NCBI RefSeq assembly: GCF_015679265.1
Contig: NZ_CP064942.1
Location: 1,706,001-1,770,000, forward strand
Reading direction: 5' to 3'
Origin: Pontivivens ytuae
GTDB taxonomy: Bacteria > Pseudomonadota > Alphaproteobacteria > Rhodobacterales > Rhodobacteraceae
DNA length: 64,000 nucleotides
Shown here piece by piece: positions 17,443 to 27,462 of the stretch (within the stretch, counting starts at the first letter, position 1; every line of letters begins with the position of its first letter). The notes beneath the pieces were generated by a model that had not been told where the DNA came from, did not search any database, and saw only the letters and a list, made by a program, of their open reading frames with translations. The position numbers and the translations under genes are program-made.

Positions 17443-18890
17443 ATGTATTTCATCTCCAGGTACTCATCGATGCCGTACTTGGAGCCCTCGCGGCCGAGGC
17501 CCGACTGCTTGACGCCGCCGAAGGGGGCGACCTCGGTGGAGATGATGCCGGTGTTCAGGCCGACGATGCCGTATTCCAGCGCCTCGCCCACGCGCCAGGC
17601 GCGGCCAATGTCGCGGGTGTAGTAGTAGGAAGCGAGGCCGAAGATCGTGTCGTTGGCGAGGCGAATGCCCTCCTCCTCCGTCTCGAACTTCCACAAGGGG
17701 GCGACGGGGCCGAAGGTTTCCTCCTGCGCGATCTGCATGTCCTGGGTCATGTCCTTGACGACGGTGGGGGTGAAGAAGGTGCCGCCCTTGTCGGATTTCT
17801 CACCGCCCTGGATGATCGTCGCACCCTTGGAGGTGGCGTCGTCGAGGTGGTCCTGCACCTTCTGGAGCCCCGCGTCGTGGATGAGGGGGCCGATATCGGT
17901 GCTCTCATCCATACCGTCGCCGACCTTGAGCTTGGCCACCGCCTTCGCCAGCTTCTCGGCGAACTCGTCGTATACGCCGGACTGGACGTAGATGCGGTTG
18001 GCGCAGACGCAGGTCTGACCGGCGTTGCGGAACTTGCAGGCGATGGCGCCCTCGACCGCGGCGTCCACATCCGCGTCGTCGAAGACGAGGAAGGGGGCGT
18101 TGCCGCCGAGCTCCATACTCATCTTCTTCACCGTCGGGGCGCATTGCTCGATCAGGATGCGGCCGACGCGGGTGGAGCCGGTGAAGGTGATCTTCTTCAC
18201 CTTCTCGTTCTCGCAGAGCTCCTTGCCGATGGCCGAGCTGTCGGAGCCGGTGACGACGTTCAGCACACCCTTGGGGAAGCCCGCCTTGTCCGCGAGTTCG
18301 GCGAGGGCCAGTGCGGTGAGCGGGGTGAGCTCCGCCGGGCGCGCGACGCAGCAGCATCCGGCGGCGAGGCCGGGGGCGAGCTTGCGGGTGATCATGGCAA
18401 GCGGGAAGTTCCATGGGGTGATCGAGCCGACGACGCCCACGGGCTGCTTGATGACGACGATGCGCTTGTCAGCCTGGTGCTGGGGCACGGTGTCGCCGTA
18501 GATGCGCTTCGCCTCCTCGGCGAACCACTGGATGAAGGAGGCGCCGTAGGCGACCTCGCCGCGAGCCTCCTTGATCGGCTTGCCCATCTCGGCGGTGATG
18601 AGGGTGGCGAGATCCTCCTGCGCGGCCATGATGAGATCGTACCACTTCATCAGGAGCTTGGCGCGGTCGGCGGCGAGCATGGCGGCCCAGCCGGCCTGGG
18701 CGGCATCGGCAGCATCGATGGCGCGCGCCACCTCGGGTCGACCGAGATCGGCGACCTGCGCGATCACCTCGCCGTTGGCGGGGTTGGTCACGTCGAAGGT
18801 CTTGCCCCCGTCGCCGTCCACCCACTCCCCGTTGATGTAGGACTTGGTGGTGTAGAGCTGCTGGTTCGCGAGCTTGACGTGGGCGTTCAT
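17424..18890 (-). CDS. gabD: NAD(P)-dependent succinate-semialdehyde dehydrogenase
   Basis: The protein has 488 residues, full length for the aldehyde dehydrogenase family. Catalytic Glu260 (MELGGNAP) and Cys294 (GQTCVCAN) are present, and overall similarity is to GabD, which oxidises succinate semialdehyde to succinate. One oddity: the cofactor-binding KPAE motif reads RPAE, with Arg184 in place of the usual Lys, preceded by an unusual run of three cysteines (179-181). The gene lies between sdhAF4 and the VOC gene on the minus strand and is probably co-transcribed with them. The substrate assignment within the family is inferred. Confidence 0.9.
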   Translation of the reverse strand: MNAHVKLANQQLYTTKSYINGEWVDGDGGKTFDVTNPANGEVIAQVADLGRPEVARAIDAADAAQAGWAAMLAADRAKLLMKWYDLIMAAQEDLATLITAEMGKPIKEARGEVAYGASFIQWFAEEAKRIYGDTVPQHQADKRIVVIKQPVGVVGSITPWNFPLAMITRKLAPGLAAGCCCVARPAELTPLTALALAELADKAGFPKGVLNVVTGSDSSAIGKELCENEKVKKITFTGSTRVGRILIEQCAPTVKKMSMELGGNAPFLVFDDADVDAAVEGAIACKFRNAGQTCVCANRIYVQSGVYDEFAEKLAKAVAKLKVGDGMDESTDIGPLIHDAGLQKVQDHLDDATSKGATIIQGGEKSDKGGTFFTPTVVKDMTQDMQIAQEETFGPVAPLWKFETEEEGIRLANDTIFGLASYYYTRDIGRAWRVGEALEYGIVGLNTGIISTEVAPFGGVKQSGLGREGSKYGIDEYLEMKYMCMGGV

Positions 18891-18938
18891 CGGACCCTCC
18901 CCGGTCTTATGTATGAATTTTGAACTCTTGTAGATGAG

Positions 18939-19124
18939 TTAGAAGTCGGACGTCAGCCCCTTCTTCTCCCAATCGCCGAAGCGGATCGGCTCGGGCCCGT
19001 CTCGGCCGCCGAGCTCTTCGGGCAGGTCGAGGGGCTTCGCCTTCTTCCTGCGCTCCTCGGCTTCGGCGAGGGCGCGCGCGGCGGCCTCGGACAGGCGGCG
19101 CTTCTTTTCGGGATCGTCGGTCAT
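18939..19124 (-). CDS. sdhAF4: DUF1674 protein, succinate dehydrogenase assembly factor 4 homologue
   Basis: A 61-residue protein with a basic, Ala/Glu-rich N-terminal helix and the family signature at the C-terminus: [20 protein letters not shown] followed by [13 protein letters not shown]4 helps insertion or protection of the flavinylated SdhA subunit. Two ATG codons are adjacent; the second (19124) is chosen because GGGGGAG then sits 7 bases upstream. It is divergent from htpX and 48 bases upstream of gabD, whose product is succinate, the substrate of the enzyme it helps assemble. Confidence 0.88.
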   Translation of the reverse strand: MTDDPEKKRRLSEAAARALAEAEERRKKAKPLDLPEELGGRDGPEPIRFGDWEKKGLTSDF

Positions 19125-19142
19125 CATATATCTCCCCCGAAG

Positions 19143-19161
19143 GCAGGTGGGTTTGACCTGC
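19143..19161. promoter_or_regulatory. Inverted repeat between sdhAF4 and htpX
   Basis: GCAGGT-GGGTTTG-ACCTGC is a 6-bp dyad with a 7-base centre in the divergent promoter region, overlapping a TTGACC that could be an htpX -35 element. It may be an operator. Nothing else notable is seen in this gap. Confidence 0.3.
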
Positions 19162-19199
19162 ATATGTTCCGCGGGCGACGCCCCGCAAGGGTGAGAGCG

Positions 19200-20099
19200 A
19201 TGAACTACGTCAAGACCGGGATGCTGCTGGCCGCGATGACGGCCCTCTTCATGGGGGTGGGGTACCTGCTGGGCGGAACGGGCGGGATGGCGATCGCCTT
19301 CCTGTTCGCGCTGGGCACGAACGCGTTCGCCTACTGGAACTCCGACAAGGCGATGCTGAAGATGCATCATGCGGAGCCGGTGACGCGGCAATCGATCCCC
19401 GAGCTCTACGACATGGTCGAGGAACTGGCGCGTAACGCCGACATGCCGATGCCCGCGATCTACCTGATCCGGGAGGAGCAGCCGAACGCCTTCGCCACGG
19501 GGCGAAATCCGGAGAATGCGGCGGTGGCCGCGACCACCGGCATCCTGCGGCTGCTGACCCAGGACGAGCTGCGGGGCGTGATGGCGCATGAGCTTGCCCA
19601 CATCAAGAACCGCGACACGCTGATCATGACGGTGGCCGCGACGGTCGGCGGTGCGGTGTCGATGCTGGCGCAGTTCGGACTGTTTTTCGGCGGCGGGCGC
19701 GACCGCGGGCCGCTCGGCGTGGTGGGCGTGCTGATCGCGGCGCTGTTTGCGCCGGTGGCCGCGATGCTGATCCAGATGCTCATCAGCCGGACGCGGGAAT
19801 ACTCGGCGGACAAGCAGGGCGCGATCATCGCGCGGGATCCGATGGGGCTGGCCAATGCGCTGCGCAAGATCGCGGGCGGCGCCCAGCGGCAGGAGATGGA
19901 GACGGCGGAGGCCAATCCGGCGACCGCGCACATGTTCATCATCAATCCGCTGTCTGGACGTGGGGCGGACAATCTGTTCTCCACCCATCCCAACGTGAAC
20001 AACCGGATCGACGCCCTCATGAAACTCGCCGACGACCCCGCCTTTACCGGCGCGGTGCCCCGCCAGAGCTCTATCCCCACCGTCCGGCGCACGCGGTGA
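19200..20099 (+). CDS. htpX: Zinc metalloprotease HtpX
   Basis: The protein has 299 residues. It is an inner-membrane M48 protease in membrane-protein quality control. Two N-terminal hydrophobic segments precede the zinc motif HELAH ([14 protein letters not shown]), and the distal zinc ligand lies in [12 protein letters not shown] 19200 gives the family N-terminus [12 protein letters not shown]. The TGA overlaps the GTG start of rsmB (GTGA), so the two are translationally coupled. Confidence 0.97.
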   Translation: MNYVKTGMLLAAMTALFMGVGYLLGGTGGMAIAFLFALGTNAFAYWNSDKAMLKMHHAEPVTRQSIPELYDMVEELARNADMPMPAIYLIREEQPNAFATGRNPENAAVAATTGILRLLTQDELRGVMAHELAHIKNRDTLIMTVAATVGGAVSMLAQFGLFFGGGRDRGPLGVVGVLIAALFAPVAAMLIQMLISRTREYSADKQGAIIARDPMGLANALRKIAGGAQRQEMETAEANPATAHMFIINPLSGRGADNLFSTHPNVNNRIDALMKLADDPAFTGAVPRQSSIPTVRRTR

Positions 20100-21376
20100 G
20101 CGGCGCGAAGGCGGCGCCGAAGCTGGCGCCGGGGCTCGCGGCGCGGCTGGCGGCAGCGGATCTGCTGGACGGCGTGCTGCGGGAGCGGCGGATGCTGTCG
20201 GACCTGCTGCCGCGGCTTGAACGGCTGGAGCCGGGGGAGCGGGCGCGGGCGCAGGCGCTTGCGTTGACCGTGCTGCGGCATCTGGAGCCGCTGGATGTCC
20301 TGCTCGACCAGTTCCTCGGCAAGCGGCCGCCGGCGCGGGCGATGCACGCGCTGCGCATCGCGGCGGCGGAGATGCTGGTGGAAGGTGTCGCGCCCCATGC
20401 CGCCGTGGATGCGGCGGTGAACGCGGTGCGGGCGAACCGGAAGACGCAGCATCTGAAGGGGCTCGTGAACGCCGTCGCCCGGAACGTGAGCCGGGAAGGG
20501 GCGGAGATCTGGGCCGAGATGGAGCCGCAGCGCCTGCCGCATTGGCTGCGAAAGCCGCTCGTCCGGGCCTATGGCGAAGAGGGCGTTGCGGCGATGGAGG
20601 CGGCGCATGCGGCCGGGGCCGCTCTGGACCTGACGCTGCGCACACCGGTGGAAGGGCTGCCGGGCGTGGACCTGCCGACGGGCTCGCGGCGGATCGACGG
20701 CGGACAGGTGAGCGCCCTGCCCGGCTATGCCGAGGGCGCGTGGTGGGTGCAGGACGCCGCCGCCGCCTTGCCCGCCCGGGTGCTCGGGGCGGAGGCCGGC
20801 GAACACGTGCTCGATCTGTGCGCCGCTCCCGGCGGCAAGACGATGCAGCTCGCCGCCGCGGGGGCCGAGGTCACGGCACTCGACGTGAGCGGCGCACGGC
20901 TGAAGCGGGTGCGGGAGAACCTGGCGCGCACCGGGCTGACGGCGGAGATCGTGGAGGCCGATGCGCTGACATGGCAGCCTGACGCACCCTTCGACGCGGT
21001 GCTGCTCGATGCGCCCTGCACGGCCACGGGGACGATCCGGCGGCATCCCGACCTGCCCTTCGTCAAGACGGGGGAGGAGAACAAGGCGCTGACCGCGCTG
21101 CAACGTGACCTGCTGAAGCGGGCGGCGGAGTGGGTCCGGCCCGGAGGGCGGCTGGTGTTCTGCACCTGCTCGCTGCTCCCCTCCGAGGGCGAAGTACCCG
21201 TAGCGCGGTTCCTGGAGGGGCATCCGGAGTGGTCGCTCGACCCGATCGATGCGGAGGCCCTGGGCGGTGAGGCACACTGGTCCGTGGAAGGCGCCCTGCA
21301 GCTGCGGCCCGATTACTGGGCCGAACGCGGCGGCATGGACGGGTTCTACATCGCACGGTTGCGGCGGGCGGGCTGA
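20096..21376 (+). CDS. rsmB: 16S rRNA cytosine-C5 methyltransferase, RsmB family
   Basis: The protein has 426 residues. An N-terminal NusB-like helical domain is followed by the Nop2/Sun methyltransferase domain with SAM motif [15 protein letters not shown] and the two catalytic cysteines in DAPCTATG and [12 protein letters not shown]. It methylates C967 of 16S rRNA in model organisms. The GTG start overlaps the htpX stop by 4 bases. The order htpX-rsmB-heparinase-like-purH places it in a housekeeping cluster. Confidence 0.95.
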   Translation: MSGAKAAPKLAPGLAARLAAADLLDGVLRERRMLSDLLPRLERLEPGERARAQALALTVLRHLEPLDVLLDQFLGKRPPARAMHALRIAAAEMLVEGVAPHAAVDAAVNAVRANRKTQHLKGLVNAVARNVSREGAEIWAEMEPQRLPHWLRKPLVRAYGEEGVAAMEAAHAAGAALDLTLRTPVEGLPGVDLPTGSRRIDGGQVSALPGYAEGAWWVQDAAAALPARVLGAEAGEHVLDLCAAPGGKTMQLAAAGAEVTALDVSGARLKRVRENLARTGLTAEIVEADALTWQPDAPFDAVLLDAPCTATGTIRRHPDLPFVKTGEENKALTALQRDLLKRAAEWVRPGGRLVFCTCSLLPSEGEVPVARFLEGHPEWSLDPIDAEALGGEAHWSVEGALQLRPDYWAERGGMDGFYIARLRRAG

Positions 21377-21565
21377 CCGCGCCCTGTCGCCTTTGCGCAA
21401 CAAATCGCGACACTTCTGCACCAACACGATTTGAGGACATAAGCCTTGGGGGCATCGGCGGCCTCGCAGCCGCCCGCGCGCTTGCGCCCTTGCCGCGAAA
21501 CGAGGCATGACAGGAGCGCGTGCCGCGATTGGGTGCGCCTATCGCTCAGATTGACGGCACCGGAC

Positions 21566-23275
21566 ATGGCCCGATCCTCCCTTGGCACGCGCGCACGCGC
21601 CGCGGACAACAAGCTGCAGGCGTGGCGGTCGGCGCTCGCCGGGCGGATCAAGGCGATCACGACGCAGCCCGAGCCGCGGGCCATCGGCTCCGCCGCCCGG
21701 GCGCGGCAGATGGAGGCCGGGAACTTCCTGTTCAACGGCGAACTGGTGGAGGCGCCGGGCCTCACCATCTGGGACGTGCCGCAACCCTCGATCCATTTCA
21801 CCTTCGCCGTGCATGGCTTCGAATGGCTCGACGATTTCGCCGCGGCCACCGATCCGAAGGCGCGCGCGCTGGCGCAGGAGTGGCTGTGGCTGTGGATCGA
21901 CCGCTACGGCGCGGCCCGCGGACCGGGCTGGTATCCGCATCTGACGGGCCGCCGCCTGATCCGCTGGATCAGCCACGCGCCCTTCGTGCTGAAGGGGCAG
22001 GAGCGGGCAGAGAGCCACAAGTTCTTCAAGAGCCTCGGGCGGCAGGTGGCCTACCTCGCCCATGCCTGGCCGGACGCCGCGCAGGGCCTGCCGCGGATCG
22101 AGGCGCTGACCGGGCTGATCTACGCCGCGATCTCGCTGGAGGGGGCGGAGGGGCTGCTGAAGGGCGCGCGCCGCGGGCTGTCGAAGGCCTGCGCGAGCCT
22201 GGGGCCCGATGGCGGCGTCCGCTCCCGCAACCCGGAGGAGCTGCTGGAGGTCTTCACCGCGCTGATCTGGGCCGCCCATGCCCAGCGCGAGGCCGGGCAC
22301 GCGCCCGATCAGGCCCATCTCGACGCGATCGAGCGGATCGCGCCGACGCTGCGCGGCCTGCGGCTGGGCGACGGGGCGCTTGCGCGGTTCAACGGCGGCG
22401 GCCGCGGAACGGAGGGGCTTCTGGATCTGAGCCTGGCCGAGAGCGGCGTGCGCTCCGCCGAGCGGGCCAAGACCATGATGGGTTATGCGCGCCTCGCCTC
22501 CGGTCGGACGGTGGTGGTGATGGATGCGGCGGCCCCGCCGAGCGGCCCGGACGGGCTGCGCTCCCATGCCGGGACGCTGTCCTTCGAGATGACCTCAGGC
22601 CGTCGTCCGCTGATCGTGAACCAGGGCCCCGGCGATGCGTTCGGCGCGGACTGGCGCGAGCGGGCGCGGGAGACGGCGGCCCATTCGACGGTGGAGATCG
22701 ATGCGACCCCGATGGCGCAGTTCACGCCGCTCAACGTCTTCGGCCGGGCGGAGGGCGCGACGCTCATCGACGGACCGCAGGTGGTGGCGGTGGAGCGGGC
22801 GGTGGATCGCTCCGGCTTCTGGGCGCTCGGCACCCATGACGGCTATTCCGCGAGCTTCGGTTTGCACCACGAGCGGCGGCTCTTCATGAGCCCCGATGGC
22901 GGCGATCTGCGCGGGGAGGACACGCTGTCTGCCCAGTCGAGCCGGGAGCGGGCGCGCTTCGCCCGCCGGCGGGAGCAGGGCACGCTGCCCTGGCGCGCGC
23001 GCTTCCACATTCACCCCGACGTGGAGACGTCTCTCGACCTCGGCGGGGAAGCGGTGAGCCTCACCCTGCCCTCGGGCGAAATCTGGGTGTTCCGCCAATC
23101 GGGCGGTGAGCTGAGCCTCGAGCCGTCCACCTATCTCGACCGACGGCGCCTGAACCCGCGGCTGACGCAACAAATCGTGGTCACCGCCGAGGCGATGGAT
23201 TATGCGAGCCGCATCAACTGGGCGTTCCGGCGGGTCGAGGAGGACGGGCCGGCGCGCCGCGACCTGGCTGACTGA
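21566..23275 (+). CDS. Heparinase II/III family protein
   Basis: The protein has 569 residues. The N-terminal half is an (alpha/alpha)-toroid-like helical region and the C-terminal half (from about residue 290) a beta-sheet-rich Hepar_II_III domain with [10 protein letters not shown] and [10 protein letters not shown]. Members include polysaccharide lyases, but no signal peptide is present and the substrate is unknown. ATG 21566 is preferred; the frame continues upstream without a ribosome-binding site. The placement between rsmB and purH is familiar from Rhodobacterales genomes and suggests a conserved cellular role rather than catabolism. Confidence 0.85.
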   Translation: MARSSLGTRARAADNKLQAWRSALAGRIKAITTQPEPRAIGSAARARQMEAGNFLFNGELVEAPGLTIWDVPQPSIHFTFAVHGFEWLDDFAAATDPKARALAQEWLWLWIDRYGAARGPGWYPHLTGRRLIRWISHAPFVLKGQERAESHKFFKSLGRQVAYLAHAWPDAAQGLPRIEALTGLIYAAISLEGAEGLLKGARRGLSKACASLGPDGGVRSRNPEELLEVFTALIWAAHAQREAGHAPDQAHLDAIERIAPTLRGLRLGDGALARFNGGGRGTEGLLDLSLAESGVRSAERAKTMMGYARLASGRTVVVMDAAAPPSGPDGLRSHAGTLSFEMTSGRRPLIVNQGPGDAFGADWRERARETAAHSTVEIDATPMAQFTPLNVFGRAEGATLIDGPQVVAVERAVDRSGFWALGTHDGYSASFGLHHERRLFMSPDGGDLRGEDTLSAQSSRERARFARRREQGTLPWRARFHIHPDVETSLDLGGEAVSLTLPSGEIWVFRQSGGELSLEPSTYLDRRRLNPRLTQQIVVTAEAMDYASRINWAFRRVEEDGPARRDLAD

Positions 23276-23286
23276 AGGACCTTCCC

Positions 23287-24876
23287 ATGACCAAAGACCT
23301 CGCGCCGCTGCGCCGCGCCCTGATTTCCGTGTCCGACAAGACGGGGCTGGTGGAGCTGGGGCAGGCGCTGGCGGCACGGGGGGTGGAGCTGGTCTCCACC
23401 GGCGGCACGGCGAAGGCGCTGCGCGAGGCGGGGCTGGAGGTGCGCGACGTCAGCGACCTGACGGGCTTTCCCGAGATGATGGACGGGCGGGTGAAGACGC
23501 TGCACCCGATGGTCCATGGCGGGCTCCTCGCCCTGCGGGACGACGCGGGGCATGTGGCGGCGATGGAGGCGCACGGGATCGCGGCGATCGATCTGCTGGT
23601 GGTCAATCTCTACCCGTTCGAGGAGACGGTGGCCGCCGGGGCCGACTACGACACCTGCATCGAGAACATCGATATCGGCGGCCCCGCGATGATCCGAGCA
23701 GCGGCGAAGAACCATGGCGACGTGACCGTAATCGTGGACCCCGAGAGCTATCCGGCGCTGCTGAAAGAGTTGGGGACCAAGGACGGCCAGACCGGCATCG
23801 GCTTTCGCAAGGCGATGGCCCAGCGCGCCTATGCGCGGACGGCGGCCTATGACGCCGCGGTCTCCGGCTGGATGGCGGAGGCCGTGGGTGTCGATGTGCC
23901 GGAGCGGCGGTCGGCGGCCGGGCGGCTCGCGCAGACCCTGCGCTACGGCGAAAACCCGCACCAGCGGGCGGCCTTTTACACCGACGGCTCCGCCCGGCCC
24001 GGCGTGGCGACCGCGCGGCAGGTGCAGGGCAAGGAGCTGAGCTACAACAACATCAACGACACCGATGCGGCGGTGGAACTGGTGGCCGAGTTCGGGGGCG
24101 AGGCACCCGCCTGTGCGATCATCAAGCACGCCAATCCCTGCGGCGTGGCGACCGGTGCGACGCTCGCGGAGGCTTACGCGCGCGCCTTCGACTGCGACCG
24201 CACCTCGGCCTTCGGCGGGATCATCGCGCTGAACCGGCCGCTGGATGCGGAAACGGCGGAGGCGATCACCGGGATCTTCACGGAAGTGGTGATCGCGCCC
24301 GGCGCGGACGACGGTGCCGTGGATATTTTCAGCAAGAAGAAGAACCTCAGGCTGCTCCTCACCGACGGTCTGCCCGATCCGGCGGCGCCGGGGCGGATGT
24401 GGAAGCAGGTGGCGGGCGGCTATCTGGTGCAGGACCGGGATGCGGGGCGGATCGCGGCGGCGGACCTGAAAGTGGTCACGAAGCGGCAGCCGTCGGAAGC
24501 GGAGCTCGCCGACCTGCTCTTCGCCTGGCGGGTGGCGAAGCACGTGAAGTCGAACGCCATCGTCTATGCGAAGGACGGCGCGACGGTCGGTATCGGGGCC
24601 GGGCAGATGAGCCGGGTGGATTCCTCCCGCATCGCAGCCCGCAAGTCGGAGGATATGGCTGAGGTGCTGGGCCTCGACACGCCGCTCGCGAAGGGCGCCG
24701 TCGTCGCCTCCGACGCCTTCTTCCCCTTCGCGGACGGGTTACTCGCCGCAGCGGCGGCCGGGGCGACGGCGGTAATCCAGCCCGGCGGCTCGATGCGCGA
24801 CGAGGAGGTCATCGCGGCGGCCGACGAGGCGGGGCTCGCCATGGTCCTCACCGGCATGCGCCATTTCCGGCACTGA
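23287..24876 (+). CDS. purH: Bifunctional AICAR transformylase / IMP cyclohydrolase
   Basis: The protein has 529 residues, full length. It performs the last two steps of IMP synthesis. The N-terminal MGS-like IMP cyclohydrolase domain ([23 protein letters not shown]) and the C-terminal transformylase domain (KHANPCGVA with catalytic Lys-His, [20 protein letters not shown]) are intact. The start lies 11 bases after the heparinase-like gene. Repeat copy B begins 2 bases past the stop. Confidence 0.98.
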   Translation: MTKDLAPLRRALISVSDKTGLVELGQALAARGVELVSTGGTAKALREAGLEVRDVSDLTGFPEMMDGRVKTLHPMVHGGLLALRDDAGHVAAMEAHGIAAIDLLVVNLYPFEETVAAGADYDTCIENIDIGGPAMIRAAAKNHGDVTVIVDPESYPALLKELGTKDGQTGIGFRKAMAQRAYARTAAYDAAVSGWMAEAVGVDVPERRSAAGRLAQTLRYGENPHQRAAFYTDGSARPGVATARQVQGKELSYNNINDTDAAVELVAEFGGEAPACAIIKHANPCGVATGATLAEAYARAFDCDRTSAFGGIIALNRPLDAETAEAITGIFTEVVIAPGADDGAVDIFSKKKNLRLLLTDGLPDPAAPGRMWKQVAGGYLVQDRDAGRIAAADLKVVTKRQPSEAELADLLFAWRVAKHVKSNAIVYAKDGATVGIGAGQMSRVDSSRIAARKSEDMAEVLGLDTPLAKGAVVASDAFFPFADGLLAAAAAGATAVIQPGGSMRDEEVIAAADEAGLAMVLTGMRHFRH

Positions 24877-24877
24877 T

Positions 24878-24912
24878 CTTCATCTTTCCGTCAAATACGC
24901 CCGCCGGAGGCG
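24878..24912. repeat. Dispersed stop-proximal repeat, copy B
   Basis: CTTCATCTTTCCGTCAAATA then CGCCCGCCGGAGGCG begins right after the purH stop, and is the consensus-like copy of the family. Confidence 0.78.
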
Positions 24913-24985
24913 GACCCGCCGCAGCGCTCCCCTTGACCCCGGCCGGTCGGCGGGCAATCTGCGGGCTCGCAAACCGGAGGACGCC

Positions 24986-25462
24986 TTGGCCCTGAAGCGC
25001 ATCCTGATCGTGGCACTCATCGCCTTCGCGCTCGATCGCCTGTCGAAGGTGTGGATCGTGCACTGGCTGAACCTGCGGGAGCGGGGCTTCATCGAGGTGG
25101 TGGACCCCTACCTCAACTTCGCAATGGGCTGGAACCGGGGGATCAATTTCGGGCTCTTCGCCGGAAACGACGACGCGGCGCGCTGGATCCTGATCGCCAT
25201 CGCGGTCGGCATCTGCGGCTGGCTTCTGTGGTGGGGGCGTCAGCAGGCGGGGCTGTGGATGGCGGTGGGCTGCGGCCTCGTCATCGGCGGGGCGATCGGC
25301 AACGTGTGGGACCGCCTGCAATACGGCGCGGTGGCGGACTACCTCAACATGAGCTGCTGCGGCATCCGCAATCCGTACACCTTCAACGTGGCGGACGTAT
25401 TCATCTTCGCCGGCGCGGCGCTGCTGATCGTGGTCAGCGGACGGACGCAGGATAAGGCGTGA
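24986..25462 (+). CDS. lspA: Lipoprotein signal peptidase (signal peptidase II)
   Basis: The protein has 158 residues and four membrane segments. It cleaves prolipoprotein signal peptides. The two catalytic aspartates are in GNVWDRLQYGAVADYLNM and FNVADVFIF. A TTG start is used, preceded by CGGAGGACGCC. The next gene encodes a lipoprotein, BamF, a likely client of this enzyme. Confidence 0.96.
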   Translation: MALKRILIVALIAFALDRLSKVWIVHWLNLRERGFIEVVDPYLNFAMGWNRGINFGLFAGNDDAARWILIAIAVGICGWLLWWGRQQAGLWMAVGCGLVIGGAIGNVWDRLQYGAVADYLNMSCCGIRNPYTFNVADVFIFAGAALLIVVSGRTQDKA

Positions 25463-25493
25463 CGGGCCGGGGCGAACAACGTATGGATCGGGC

Positions 25494-26048
25494 ATGGGAC
25501 GGATGACGATACTTCTGCGTGCGGGACTGCTGGCGACGGCGGCCCTGACGCTCACGGCCTGCGGCGATGATGTGGACGAGGAGCGGAGCCTTTTCGAACG
25601 GCTCAACGTGCGCGCAGGCGGCCCGGACGAGTTCCTGGTAATCGAGCGCGCGCCGCTGGAGGTGCCGCCGGACATCCGCGCCCTGCCCGCTCCCACTCCC
25701 GGCGCGCCGAGCCGCGTGGAACCGCAGGTCGACACCCTGGTGGCCCAGGCGCTGGGTGCCGCGCCCGCAAGCGGTGGCGCATCCGCCAGCGCGGGCGAGC
25801 AGGCGTTCCTGGCCGCGGCCGGTGCCACGGACGTGCCCGATGACATCCGCGCGCAGGTGGAGGCCGAGCACCAGCAGCTCATCGACGGGCGCAGCGACGG
25901 CCCCGTGGGCCGGGCGCTCGCCAGTTTCACGAACCCCTACCGCGACCAGCAACTCGACCCCGTGGCCGAGGTTCTGCGCCTGCGGGAGGTCTATCCCGAA
26001 GCCGTGACCCCGGTCGCCCCACTCGATCAAGAGACCGCGACGCAATAG
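25494..26048 (+). CDS. bamF: DUF3035 lipoprotein, BamF-type outer-membrane assembly subunit
   Basis: The protein has 184 residues. The signal peptide ends in a lipobox (LTLTAC), giving an acylated Cys. The following segment with FERLNVRAGGPDEFLVIERA then PLEVPPD is characteristic of DUF3035, identified as BamF, an alphaproteobacterial partner of the BAM complex. It acts at the periplasmic face of the outer membrane. It lies downstream of lspA and upstream of the M16 pair; an in-frame ATG at 25503 is an alternative start. Confidence 0.88.
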   Translation: MGRMTILLRAGLLATAALTLTACGDDVDEERSLFERLNVRAGGPDEFLVIERAPLEVPPDIRALPAPTPGAPSRVEPQVDTLVAQALGAAPASGGASASAGEQAFLAAAGATDVPDDIRAQVEAEHQQLIDGRSDGPVGRALASFTNPYRDQQLDPVAEVLRLREVYPEAVTPVAPLDQETATQ

Positions 26049-26118
26049 CCCGCGGGCTTGTCCGGCCGGGCGGAGAGGCCATTTCTCGATCTTGCGTTTA
26101 TCCGAACGGAGCCTGCCC

Positions 26119-27462
26119 TTGACCCGCATGTCCCGCCTGCTTGCCGCGTTCGCGCTTCTTCCCGGTGCCCTCTGGGCTGCGGAGGAGGCCGAGGTGTCCA
26201 CCCACACCCTCGACAACGGGATGGAGATCGTCGTCATTCCGGACCACCGCGCGCCGGTGGTCACGCACATGGTGTGGTATCGCGTCGGTGCCGCCGACGA
26301 GCCGCCGGGCAAGTCCGGCATCGCGCATTACCTCGAACACCTGATGTTCAAGGGCACGGACGAGATCCCGGAGGGGCAGTTCTCCCAGATCATCGCGGCC
26401 AATGGGGGGCGGGACAACGCCTTCACCTCCTGGGACTATACCGGCTATTTCCAGCGGATCGCCGCGGACCGGCTCGACCTCGTGATGGACATGGAGGCCG
26501 ATCGGATGCGCGACCTCGTGATCTCCGAGGAGGTCTGGCGGCCCGAACGCGCCGTGATCCTTGAGGAGCGCAAGAGCCGCGTGGACAGCAATCCCGGCGC
26601 GATCCTGGGGGAGCAGCGGAATGCTGCGCTCTACCAGAACCACCCCTACGGCATCCCGATCATCGGGTGGGAGCACGAGATCCGCGAGCTGACGCGCGAG
26701 GACGCGCTGGAGTTCTACGCCCGCTACTACGCGCCTAACAACGCGATCCTGATCGTGGCGGGCGACGTGACGCTGGATGAGGTCGTGGCGCTGGCCGAGG
26801 AGCATTACGGCCCGCTCGAGCCCTCCGACGATCTGCCCGAGCGGGTGCGCCCGCGCGAGCCCGTGCAGGCTGCCGCCCGGCGTGTCGTCGTGGAGGATCC
26901 GCGGGTGCGCCAGCCTTATGTGCTGCGCAACTACCTCGCACCCGAGCGGGACGCCGGTGCGCAGGAGGATGCGGCGGCGCTCACGATCCTCGCGGAACTG
27001 TTGGGCGGGGGCATCACCTCCGTCCTCTCCCAGTCGCTGGAGCTGGAACAGCAGATCGCGGTGAGCAGCGGGGCGTTCTACAACGGCACCGCGCTCGATA
27101 GCGCCAGTTTCGGCGTCTACGTGGTGCCGACCGCCGGTGTATCGCTGGAGGAGGCCGAGGCGGCGATGGACACGGCCATCCTCGGGTTCCTGGAGGATGG
27201 GCCGGACCTGGAGCACCTCGCCCGGATCAAGACGCAAATCGCGGCCTCCGAGATCTATGCGCGGGACGATCAGCAGGGGCTGGCGCGGGCCTTCGGCACG
27301 GCGCTGACCTCGGGCCTGACGGTGGAGGATGTGCTCGCCTGGCCCGATGTGCTGGCCGAGGTGACGGCAGACGACATCACCCGCGTGGCGCGCGAGGTGT
27401 TCAACGAAACCTCCTCCGTCACCGCGGAGCTGCGCATCGGTGAGCCGGAGGTGACGGAATGA
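26119..27462 (+). CDS. M16 family zinc peptidase, active subunit
   Basis: The protein has 447 residues. A signal peptide (LLAAFALLPGALWA) precedes the mature periplasmic domain. The inverted zinc motif HxxEH (HYLEH in GIAHYLEHLMFKG) is intact. A TTG start at 26119 is chosen because GGAG lies 7 bases upstream; ATG 26128 is an alternative. It overlaps the next M16 gene by 4 bases (ATGA), and the pair probably forms a heterodimer like the mitochondrial processing peptidase. Confidence 0.92.
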   Translation: MTRMSRLLAAFALLPGALWAAEEAEVSTHTLDNGMEIVVIPDHRAPVVTHMVWYRVGAADEPPGKSGIAHYLEHLMFKGTDEIPEGQFSQIIAANGGRDNAFTSWDYTGYFQRIAADRLDLVMDMEADRMRDLVISEEVWRPERAVILEERKSRVDSNPGAILGEQRNAALYQNHPYGIPIIGWEHEIRELTREDALEFYARYYAPNNAILIVAGDVTLDEVVALAEEHYGPLEPSDDLPERVRPREPVQAAARRVVVEDPRVRQPYVLRNYLAPERDAGAQEDAAALTILAELLGGGITSVLSQSLELEQQIAVSSGAFYNGTALDSASFGVYVVPTAGVSLEEAEAAMDTAILGFLEDGPDLEHLARIKTQIAASEIYARDDQQGLARAFGTALTSGLTVEDVLAWPDVLAEVTADDITRVAREVFNETSSVTAELRIGEPEVTE

